The notes under the pieces: generated by a model
Told to the model about the DNA's origin: nothing
The model's database searches: none
The model's input: the letters and a program-made list of their open reading frames with translations, nothing else
Assembly (NCBI GenBank): GCA_041402005.1
Contig: JAWKTB010000006.1
Span: 248,001-312,000, forward strand
DNA: 64,000 nucleotides
Source: JAJRXR01 sp041402005
GTDB taxonomy: Bacteria > Planctomycetota > Phycisphaerae > Phycisphaerales > UBA1924
Direction: 5' to 3'
Program-made: the position numbers and the translations under genes
Shown: piece by piece, positions 51,563-58,187 of the stretch
Numbering within the stretch: the first letter of the stretch is position 1
How the letters are laid out: each line of letters opens with the position of its first letter

Positions 51563-52642
51563 TCAGTCCCGCACCAGGCGCATGGTGATCAGGTCCTGGA
51601 CGTCGAGCAGGCCGACGGGGCGACCTTCGGCGTCGACGACCGGGATCTCGTCCTGGCGGTGCTCGCGGAAGGCGGCCACCGCGTCACGCGCGAGCGCGGT
51701 GTCGCGGATCGTCCGCGGCCCCCGCGTCATCACCTCGCGCATCGGGTGCTTCAGCTCCTCGGGATTGCGCAGGACGAGGCGGCGGAGGTCGCCGTCGGTG
51801 AAGATCCCGACGAGGCGGTCATGCTCGACGACGAGCAACGCGCCCGGGCGACGCCCGGCGCGGTCGGCCTCGTTGAGCGCCTGCTCGACGCTCGTCGCCG
51901 GATCGACCAGGGGCAGGTTCACCCCCGCGCGGAAGCGGAGAAGCTCGGTGACCGGACGGAGCATGCCGCCCAGCTGTCCCCCCGGGTGACGCTTGGCGAA
52001 GTCCTCGTGCGTGAAGTTCCGCCGACGCGCAACGGCCAGCGCCAGCGCATCCCCGATCGCCATCGCGGCGGTCGTCGAGCACGTCGGCGCCATGAACTCG
52101 CCACCCGCCTCGTCACGCACCAACGCCGCCAGCGTCACCTCCGCGATCCGCTCCAGGCGCGACGCCTCCTCGCCCTCCGCGGCGCCCCGCGTGATCGCGA
52201 TGACGGGCAGGCCGTCCTGCTTCAGACTCGCGGCCAGCGCCACCACCTCGTCGGTCTCCCCCGAGTGCGACAGGCAGATCACGACGTCCGCGGCGCGGAA
52301 GCGACCCAGGTCGCCGTGGGCGGCCTCGGTCGGGTGAACCGGGTGCGAAGGGATCCCGAGAGAGGCGAAGGTCGCGCTGATCTTGGCGCCGACGAGCCCG
52401 CTCTTGCCCAGGCCCGAGACCAGCACGGTCCCGCCCTGCTCGGCACACGCCTCAATCCGGTCGCAGGCCTCGTGGAAGGGGGCCCCGACCTGGTCGGCGA
52501 GGGCCGCGACCGCCCGTGCCTCGTCACGCAGCACGCCCCGGATGAACTCGCGTTCGGCGTCAAGATCATGGGCATCCAACTCGGCGCGGCGCCCCTGCTG
52601 GGTGGGCTTGGGCTCCTGCTGGCTGGAGGTCGGGCGGGGCAT
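51563..52642 (-). CDS. kdsD: Arabinose-5-phosphate isomerase KdsD
   Basis: 359 residues. Converts ribulose-5-phosphate to arabinose-5-phosphate for KDO synthesis. SIS domain with VLVSGLGKSGLVGAKISATFASLG, HPTEAAHGDLG, CLSHSGETDEVV and PTCSTTAAMAIGDALALAV, then two CBS domains at the C-terminus. Start at ATG 52642, which has a TACCCT box 6 nt upstream; an in-frame GTG at 52657 would lie inside that box. First gene of the minus-strand kdsD-kdsC-lptC-like operon and divergent from scpA. Confidence 0.95.
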   Translation of the reverse strand: MPRPTSSQQEPKPTQQGRRAELDAHDLDAEREFIRGVLRDEARAVAALADQVGAPFHEACDRIEACAEQGGTVLVSGLGKSGLVGAKISATFASLGIPSHPVHPTEAAHGDLGRFRAADVVICLSHSGETDEVVALAASLKQDGLPVIAITRGAAEGEEASRLERIAEVTLAALVRDEAGGEFMAPTCSTTAAMAIGDALALAVARRRNFTHEDFAKRHPGGQLGGMLRPVTELLRFRAGVNLPLVDPATSVEQALNEADRAGRRPGALLVVEHDRLVGIFTDGDLRRLVLRNPEELKHPMREVMTRGPRTIRDTALARDAVAAFREHRQDEIPVVDAEGRPVGLLDVQDLITMRLVRD

Positions 52643-52648
52643 CGGACA

Positions 52649-52654
52649 AGGGTA
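52649..52654 (-). promoter_or_regulatory. Putative -10 box (TACCCT) for leaderless kdsD operon mRNA
   Basis: TACCCT on the minus strand ends 6 nt before the kdsD ATG. On the opposite strand the overlapping TACACT (52653-52658) could serve scpA. Confidence 0.4.
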
Positions 52655-52703
52655 CACTGCCCGCGCCGGGTGAACCGCCCGGGATCGACCACGGAGGGCG
52701 AGC

Positions 52704-53552
52704 GTGAGCGAGGGATACCGCGTCAGACTGGAGGCCTTCGAGGGCCCGCTCGACCTGCTGCTCTACCTCATCCGCCAGGCCGAGGTGGACGTCACGGACA
52801 TCCCGGTCGCCGAGATCGCCGAGCAGTACATCGCGTACCTGGAGGGGATCGAGCGGGTGGACATCGACCTCGCCGGGGAGTTCCTGGTGATGGCCGCGAC
52901 GCTGATGGAGATCAAGTCGCGGATGATCAACCCGGAGGCGTCGGGGGTGGTCGAGGAGGACGACGCCGAGCCCCGGCGCGAGGGCGAGCGGGCCGACCCG
53001 AGGGCGGAGCTGGTCCGTCAGCTTCTCGAATACAAGAAGTACCGCGACGCCGCGGACGAGCTGGATCGACGGCGTGAGGACTGGGAGCGTCGCGCCCCCG
53101 CGGCGCCCGCGGGCGCCGACCGCGACCTCGTGCGCGAGCGCATCGCCGAGCTCGATGACCTCGAACTCGAGGACGTCGGCCTCTCCGACCTGCTCGCGGC
53201 GTTCCAGGGCATCGTCGCCTCGATCGACTTCACACGCGTCGGCGCCCACCAGGTCGTCTCCGACGACACCCCGATCGAGCTGCACGAGGCCGACCTGCTC
53301 GACCGCCTCCGGCGCGACGGCGAGCCCGACGACGACGGGCGCCCGTCGTTCACCTTCCGGCGCGTCTTCGAAGGGCGCACCCGCGCCGAGATGATCGGCC
53401 TCTTCCTCGCCCTGCTCGTGCTCATCCGCGACCAGCGCGTCCGCGTCCGCCAGGAGCGCGCCGGGGGCGAGATCACGGTCTCGCTCGGCGACGAGGCAGA
53501 GGAAGGCGTCGCAATCGACGCGGTGGAAGAATCGAGAGAGGCGCCTGGATGA
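52704..53552 (+). CDS. scpA: Segregation and condensation protein ScpA
   Basis: 282 residues, GTG start with GGAGG upstream. Kleisin that bridges SMC heads. N-terminal YRVRLEAFEGPLDLLLYLIRQAEVDVTDIPVAEIAEQYIAYL and FLVMAATLMEIKSRMI; C-terminal winged helix with RAEMIGLFLALLVLIRDQRVRVRQ. scpB and smc are not adjacent. The stop overlaps the next ATG. Confidence 0.95.
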   Translation: MSEGYRVRLEAFEGPLDLLLYLIRQAEVDVTDIPVAEIAEQYIAYLEGIERVDIDLAGEFLVMAATLMEIKSRMINPEASGVVEEDDAEPRREGERADPRAELVRQLLEYKKYRDAADELDRRREDWERRAPAAPAGADRDLVRERIAELDDLELEDVGLSDLLAAFQGIVASIDFTRVGAHQVVSDDTPIELHEADLLDRLRRDGEPDDDGRPSFTFRRVFEGRTRAEMIGLFLALLVLIRDQRVRVRQERAGGEITVSLGDEAEEGVAIDAVEESREAPG

Positions 53553-54136
53553 GGGCGATCGCCGTCGCGGCCATCCTCTCAGTCACGCTCGCGGTCGGAG
53601 CGTGCGCGCCGAAGACCGTCAACGTGAGGTCGCGTCTGCTCGAAGCGTCGAAGGCGCAGGATCCGCACTTCCCGGATGAGGCCTCGCTCCAGCTGACTCA
53701 CTTTGCATACATCGGAGACATCGAGACGGCGGACGGTCGGTTTCATGTCGTGTATGCGAACGCCGTCATCAGGGGGATGCTCGCGCCTCGTGGGCAGGCG
53801 TGGCTCGCGCTCTACGACGAAGACCAGAACTTCGTTCGCCGATATGAGCTTCTCGGGCGAGGCAGACCGCTCTGGTGCGAGGGCGGCAAGATCTACTGGT
53901 CCGGTTTCACCACGTTCGGACTCCCGCACGAGCCATCACAGCTTGCCCTGTTCGGCCCGCCGGACTGCCCGCAGAGCGTGCCAACCGGCAATGTCGCGGA
54001 TTTCTCACAAGGCCTTGATCACGGCTTGATGCGCCGAGAGTTCAAGTACGGCAGCTCGGGTGGCATCGCGGACGATCCACTGGCGGGGCTTGCCGCAGCG
54101 ATCACGACGCCGGATTCTCCAGCCACTCCGGACTGA
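53549..54136 (+). CDS. Lipoprotein of unknown function
   Basis: 195 residues. Lipoprotein signal with SVTLAVGACAPK (Cys about residue 19). Beta-rich body with WLALYDEDQNFVRRYELLGRGRPLWCEGGKIYWSGFTTFG. Base composition is less GC-rich than its neighbours, hinting at relaxed selection or recent acquisition. ATGA overlap with scpA; its 3' end overlaps the convergent sulfotransferase gene by 35 bp. Confidence 0.65.
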   Translation: MRAIAVAAILSVTLAVGACAPKTVNVRSRLLEASKAQDPHFPDEASLQLTHFAYIGDIETADGRFHVVYANAVIRGMLAPRGQAWLALYDEDQNFVRRYELLGRGRPLWCEGGKIYWSGFTTFGLPHEPSQLALFGPPDCPQSVPTGNVADFSQGLDHGLMRREFKYGSSGGIADDPLAGLAAAITTPDSPATPD

Positions 54137-55592
54137 TCACTTCGATCAACGGCCCCAGGTGGCTCACGTATTTTTCGTGCCGGCGCACCGACCTCGTGTA
54201 GATCGGCTGGTCCACCTGAAACTCGCTGGCGGTGCGGGCCACGCGCTTGCGCTCGTAGAACCGCTCGCAGGCGTCGTCCCACTCCAGCCCGAGAAAATCA
54301 AGCAGGCGTCTTGATTCGCCGAGCTGGTCCTCGACCATCTTCTCGTAGACCACCGTGTGGATCGGCGTCTCCAGCACTTCTTCCCAGTGCTCCACCACGC
54401 GCCGGTAGTCGTTGTAGTACCGACCCAGCCAGGTCAGGTCACGGCTGAACGCGGTCGCCCGCGCGTCGCGGAAGTCCTGGAAGTAGCACGACAGGCAGGT
54501 GTCCAGCGGATGTCGAACGCAGTGGATCAGCTTCGCCTTGGGCAGGGCCGCCCCGATCAGGCCCAAATGGAAGCACGAGTTCGGCGCCTTGTCCGTCACC
54601 CGCGCCGCCGAACGGTCGAGGTCGGAGAGATGCTTGACGACGCCACGCGCGAAGCGGGCGAGGCGCCCCCGGTTGAGGGGCGCGAGGTCGCGGAGCAGGG
54701 CGAACCCGCCACTCTCTTCCGGCTGGATCTGCATCGCGAACTTGTGGGCCAATGAGATCTCACCCCCGCCATGGGCGCTCGGGTGGCTCGCGATGATCTG
54801 TTCGGTCAAGGTCGTCCCCGAGCGGGGCATGCCGAAGATGAAGACGGGCAGTTCGGCCTCGACGCCTGAAGCGGGCAGGGCCCGGACCGCCTGGCGCGTC
54901 CACGCCTCCATCATCCGGTCGCACGCGGCGCTGAACGCATCCGGGTTCCAAGGCGGGCGGTCCATCTCGTTGACGCGCCGGGAGCACTCGAACGCCTCGT
55001 CGTACTCGCCCAGCGCGTCGTGCAGTTCACCGAGCGCCCAGGTCAGGCGCCGCACGTAGAAGGGCCAGACCTTGCCCGCGTCGAGGTGCTCGCGGACCGC
55101 CTTGACGCCCTCGCGTTCGCGCTTCAGCCGCTTGGCCTGCTCCGCAAACAGCAGCACGCACGCGCTGTTCGCCTTGCCCTCCCGGACCAGCGGCTCGACG
55201 CACGCCATCGCCGCCTCATGATCGCCCTGGAGGCGTCGGAGCGATCCGAGCGCCGCCGCAGTGTCCGGGCTCTCGGGCGCCAGCGACGCCGCACGCTCGA
55301 ACGCGTGGGCCGCCTCATCCAGGCGTCCCTCGCCCTGGAGGGCCATGCCCAGCTCGAGGTACGCCTGCGCCCGATCCGGCTCGATCGCGAGGATCTTCTG
55401 GATCTCCGGGATCGCCCGTCGGGCGTCGCCCGAGCGAGTGAGGGCCGCCGCCCGGATGAGCATGAGCGTCGTCGAGCGCGGGTGCTCGCGCAGCGCGTTC
55501 TCGCAGTGCGTCAGCGCCTCGCCGAACCGCGCGCCCGCGAGCAGCTTCTGCGCCTCGGCGATCGCCTTTCTCTCACGAGCAGTGGGGGGCAT
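54102..55592 (-). CDS. TPR-sulfotransferase fusion protein
   Basis: 496 residues. About five TPR-like helical repeats at residues 1-210 (FGEALTHCENALREHPRSTT, YLELGMALQGEGRLDEAAHAFERAASLAPES), then a PAPS-dependent sulfotransferase domain with the 5'-phosphosulfate loop FIFGMPRSGTTLTEQIIASHP, the 3'-phosphate region ALPKAKLIHCVRHPLDTCLSCYFQ and VVYEKMVEDQ. Similar fusions are common in marine planctomycetes and may sulfate cell-surface glycans. Start at 55592 chosen over 55601 because the TAGGAT box lies 7 nt upstream and includes 55601. Confidence 0.85.
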   Translation of the reverse strand: MPPTARERKAIAEAQKLLAGARFGEALTHCENALREHPRSTTLMLIRAAALTRSGDARRAIPEIQKILAIEPDRAQAYLELGMALQGEGRLDEAAHAFERAASLAPESPDTAAALGSLRRLQGDHEAAMACVEPLVREGKANSACVLLFAEQAKRLKREREGVKAVREHLDAGKVWPFYVRRLTWALGELHDALGEYDEAFECSRRVNEMDRPPWNPDAFSAACDRMMEAWTRQAVRALPASGVEAELPVFIFGMPRSGTTLTEQIIASHPSAHGGGEISLAHKFAMQIQPEESGGFALLRDLAPLNRGRLARFARGVVKHLSDLDRSAARVTDKAPNSCFHLGLIGAALPKAKLIHCVRHPLDTCLSCYFQDFRDARATAFSRDLTWLGRYYNDYRRVVEHWEEVLETPIHTVVYEKMVEDQLGESRRLLDFLGLEWDDACERFYERKRVARTASEFQVDQPIYTRSVRRHEKYVSHLGPLIEVISPEWLENPAS

Positions 55593-55599
55593 CACCGCC

Positions 55600-55605
55600 A
55601 TCCTA
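55600..55605 (-). promoter_or_regulatory. Putative -10 box (TAGGAT) for the sulfotransferase gene
   Basis: TAGGAT on the minus strand ends 7 nt before the ATG at 55592, without a Shine-Dalgarno sequence. Confidence 0.35.
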
Positions 55606-55618
55606 GTGACGCTCGACC

Positions 55619-56167
55619 CTACGCCAGTTCGAGGCGTACGAACCGCGTCATCGCGCCCGTCTCATCCTCGAGGGGCTCGGGCAGTTCGACGAGCCCGTAC
55701 GCCGTCCCCGCGCCGGGCGCCGCGATCGCCCCCAGCCCTATCTCGTCCGCCGCCGCGACCAGCTCGCACGCCTGGGCCGTGCTGCTCGTCTCGAGCATGG
55801 ACGCCCCGGCCCGCGCGATGAACGCCGCGCACTGCGACAGCGCCTTCGGGTGGCTCAGCACCTCGCGCAGCGTCGCCTCGTCGCCCACTTTCCTGAACAG
55901 ACGGAACGTAACGGGCAGCGTGTGATCGCCCGTGATCCGGATCTTGTCGCCCAGGCGTTCGATCAGCTCTCCCGTCGCCTGAACGCCGCCCGCCCGGGAG
56001 TTCATCAGGGGGAGCACGCCCGCGTCGATCCGGCGCTCGAGCAGCTCACACTCGATCTCGTCCGTGCCCGCGAGCGGGATCAGCTCGTCGCCCCCCGACG
56101 ACATCGCCCGGGCCGCCTGGCCCGTGAACGTGCCCTCGGGCCCGAGGTATCCGATCCGCTGGCTCAT
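55619..56167 (-). CDS. pheA: Prephenate dehydratase catalytic domain, short form
   Basis: 182 residues. Converts prephenate to phenylpyruvate for phenylalanine. Starts RIGYLGPEGTFTGQAARAM and contains the TRF motif (GAMTRFVRL) and TGDHTLPVTFRLF. The usual P.ENS..G motif reads PLMNSRAGG, so the Glu is replaced by Met. No ACT regulatory domain and no chorismate mutase domain. It lies 18 nt downstream of the aminotransferase gene on the same strand, so the two probably form one pathway unit. Function likely but the motif change leaves doubt. Confidence 0.75.
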   Translation of the reverse strand: MSQRIGYLGPEGTFTGQAARAMSSGGDELIPLAGTDEIECELLERRIDAGVLPLMNSRAGGVQATGELIERLGDKIRITGDHTLPVTFRLFRKVGDEATLREVLSHPKALSQCAAFIARAGASMLETSSTAQACELVAAADEIGLGAIAAPGAGTAYGLVELPEPLEDETGAMTRFVRLELA

Positions 56168-56185
56168 GGGGTCCCCGCCAAAGGC

Positions 56186-57457
56186 TCAGCGCAGGTCGGC
56201 GACGAACGCCGCGATCCGTGCGATCCCCGCCTCGATCTGTGCCTCGGAGCAGGCGAAGGAGATACGGACGTGCTCGTCGCCGTGCCCGCCGAAGTCCTCG
56301 CCGGGCGTCACCGCGACGAGCCTCTCCCCGAGCAGCGACTCGGCGAAGTCGAGGGCGGACCCGATCGCCCGCCCGCCGGGCGTGACCTTCCCGAAGTGGT
56401 CGCTGACGCGCGGGAACATGTAGAACGCCCCGGTCGGCTTGGGCGCCTGCACGCCCGGGATCTGATTGAGCAGCCGTTCGGTCAGCTCCGCGCGTTTGGC
56501 GAACGCCTGGCGCATCGCCTCAACCTCGTCGGCACACTGCGTGAGCGCGACCGGGATCGCCGGGTAGATGAACGACGTGATGTTCGTCGTCATCTGGCCC
56601 TGGAGGGCGCCCATGGCCTTGATGAGGCCGGCGCCGAACGCGCCGGGGCAGGCCGCGTACCCGACGCGCCACCCCGTCATCGCGAACGCCTTGCTCATCC
56701 CGTTGAGCGTGATCGTCCGCTCGCTGACCTCCGGGACCGACCCGATCGAGAAGTGGGGGATCCCGCCGTAGATGATCTTCTCGTAGATCTCGTCCGAGAG
56801 GATCACCATCTGCGGCGCCACGTTCTGGGCCGCCTCCGCGACGACCGCCGCGATCTCGCGCAGCTCCGCCTCGGAGTACATCGTCCCGCACGGGTTCGAG
56901 GGCGAGTTCAGGATCAGCAGGCGCGTCCGCTCCGTGATCGCGTCGCGGATCTGCTCGGCCGTCGCCTTGAAATCGGACTCGGGCGTCGTCGGAACCTCGA
57001 CGATGCGCCCGCCGGCGAGCTCGACGATCGGCGCGTAGCTCACCCACGCCGGCACGGGGATGATCGCCTCGCCCGCCTCCTCGCCCGCGCCGGGCGGGTC
57101 GAACAGGCAGTGGCAGATCGTGAACAGCGCGTGCTTGGCGCCGGCGGAGATCGCGATGTGCTCGGCGCCAAGATCAGGAATCCCGTTCTCGTCCCGCAGC
57201 TTGGCCGCGATCGCCTCGCGGGCGGCCGGCGGCCCCAGCGTCGCCGTGTAGTGCGTCTGCCCCTCGTTCAGAGCCTTGATCGCCGCGTCCTTGATTCGCT
57301 TGGGCGTGTCGAAGTCCGGCTCGCCCAGGGCGAAGCTGATGACGTCCTTCCCCTCCCCCTTGAGCTGGCGGGCCTTGGCGCCCATCGCCACCGTCGCCGA
57401 CGGCTTCAACGTGCGGACTCGCCTGGAAAGGGCGGGGGCCCCCGCGGTCTCTGGCAT
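56186..57457 (-). CDS. aspC: Class I aminotransferase (aspartate/prephenate type)
   Basis: 423 residues. PLP enzyme of fold type I, subclass Ib pattern. LSRRVRTLKPSATVAMGAKARQLKGEGKDVISFALGEPDFDTPK, ILNSPSNPCGTMYS, VILSDEIYEKIIY, the PLP lysine in ITLNGMSKAFAMTGWRVGY, and HVRISFACSEAQIEAGIARI with the substrate Arg. Subclass Ib enzymes can act on aspartate and on prephenate, so with the dehydratase next door it may serve phenylalanine/arogenate synthesis. Start at 57457 with a TATGAT box 7 nt upstream; an alternative ATG lies 12 nt before it. Confidence 0.92.
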   Translation of the reverse strand: MPETAGAPALSRRVRTLKPSATVAMGAKARQLKGEGKDVISFALGEPDFDTPKRIKDAAIKALNEGQTHYTATLGPPAAREAIAAKLRDENGIPDLGAEHIAISAGAKHALFTICHCLFDPPGAGEEAGEAIIPVPAWVSYAPIVELAGGRIVEVPTTPESDFKATAEQIRDAITERTRLLILNSPSNPCGTMYSEAELREIAAVVAEAAQNVAPQMVILSDEIYEKIIYGGIPHFSIGSVPEVSERTITLNGMSKAFAMTGWRVGYAACPGAFGAGLIKAMGALQGQMTTNITSFIYPAIPVALTQCADEVEAMRQAFAKRAELTERLLNQIPGVQAPKPTGAFYMFPRVSDHFGKVTPGGRAIGSALDFAESLLGERLVAVTPGEDFGGHGDEHVRISFACSEAQIEAGIARIAAFVADLR

Positions 57458-57464
57458 GGCGGCG

Positions 57465-57470
57465 ATCATA
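57465..57470 (-). promoter_or_regulatory. Putative -10 box (TATGAT) for leaderless aspC-pheA mRNA
   Basis: TATGAT on the minus strand ends 7 nt before the ATG at 57457. Confidence 0.45.
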
Positions 57471-57562
57471 CTCGCGGGGCGGGCTCCCGCCGGGGCTCCC
57501 GACGGGTCGGCCTCACGCGGTCGGGTCCCCGGCTCGGCGGGCTCGAGCGCCCCGATCGAATC

Positions 57563-57591
57563 TTGATCCCGGGAGCCGCCGGGCCTAGCGT
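57563..57591 (+). promoter_or_regulatory. Possible rpsO promoter
   Basis: TTGATC at 57563-57568 and TAGCGT at 57586-57591 with a 17-nt spacer. Matches are moderate (4/6 and 3/6). Transcription would start about 70 nt before rpsO. Confidence 0.35.
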
Positions 57592-57630
57592 TGGCGTCCC
57601 TCACGGGACCTTGTATCCACCGAACAGAGC

Positions 57631-57646
57631 GGGGCGTCAGCGCCCC
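57631..57646 (+). promoter_or_regulatory. rpsO leader hairpin
   Basis: GGGGCG-TCAG-CGCCCC stem-loop just upstream of AGGAG in the rpsO leader. S15 is known to repress its own mRNA through leader structures in several phyla, so this is a candidate autoregulatory site. A 6-bp GC stem may also be chance. Confidence 0.35.
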
Positions 57647-57667
57647 TCGCAGGAGCGAAGCAGACCG

Positions 57668-57937
57668 ATGCCCCTCGCCGCCGAGATCAAGAAGCAGACC
57701 GTCACCGAGTTCGCCCGTCACGAGGGCGACACCGGCTCGCCCGAGGTGCAGATCGCGCTGCTGACCAAGCGCATCCAGCAGGTCGCCGGCCACATGCGCG
57801 ACAACATGCAGGACAAGCACACACGCCGCGGCCTCGTCATGATGGTCGGGCGACGCAACCGCTTGCTCCGCTACCTCCAGAAGACGGACCGAGCCAAGTA
57901 CCTCGAGACGATCCAGGCCCTCGGCCTGCGGAAGTAG
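57668..57937 (+). CDS. rpsO: 30S ribosomal protein S15
   Basis: 89 residues, standard length. VTEFARHEGDTGSPEVQIALLTKRIQQVAGHMRDNMQDKHTRRGLVMMVGRRNRLLRYLQKTDRAKYLETIQALGLRK is the full S15 pattern with the conserved DTGSPEVQ and HxxDxHSRR-equivalent region. AGGAG lies 12 nt before the ATG. Followed by a strong terminator and then pnp, the common rpsO-pnp order. Confidence 0.98.
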   Translation: MPLAAEIKKQTVTEFARHEGDTGSPEVQIALLTKRIQQVAGHMRDNMQDKHTRRGLVMMVGRRNRLLRYLQKTDRAKYLETIQALGLRK

Positions 57938-57945
57938 GAAACACC

Positions 57946-57979
57946 GGCCCGCCGGCGCAGACGCGTCGGCGGGCCTTTT
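57946..57979 (+). terminator. Rho-independent terminator after rpsO
   Basis: 9-bp perfect stem GGCCCGCCG / CGGCGGGCC, extended by further pairs (G-T, C-G, G-C, C-G) to a 4-nt loop, followed by TTTT. Directly after the rpsO stop. Possibly only partly efficient, since pnp follows. Confidence 0.85.
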
Positions 57980-58017
57980 CGTATCGGGCCGCTCGTCGGA
58001 GTGGCAGTGGGCACGGC

Positions 58018-58065
58018 GCACTGGCTCCCGTTCCAGTGCCTCATGCCTTCTGCCTCTCAGGCAGA
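58018..58065 (+). promoter_or_regulatory. Two hairpins in the pnp leader
   Basis: GCACTGG/CCAGTGC at 58018-58039 and TCTGCCT-CTC-AGGCAGA at 58049-58065, 120-170 nt before the pnp start. In enteric bacteria PNPase controls its own mRNA through leader stem-loops, so these are candidates for a similar mechanism. The rest of 57980-58187 shows no gene. Confidence 0.4.
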
Positions 58066-58187
58066 CGTGCGACCCGATGGGCTCATTCCCAGGGCCCCCG
58101 ATCGTGAAGTTCGATCGACGCCCCGGGCACAAACTGGGGACGGCCGGCGCCCAAGGCCCGTCCCCGCGCACAAGGGTTGCACAAGCC

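Noticed and set aside
54102..54136. 35-bp overlap of lipoprotein and sulfotransferase genes as an annotation error
   Set aside because: Both 3' ends keep the composition of their genes, and short convergent overlaps also occur elsewhere in this window (2418-2421).
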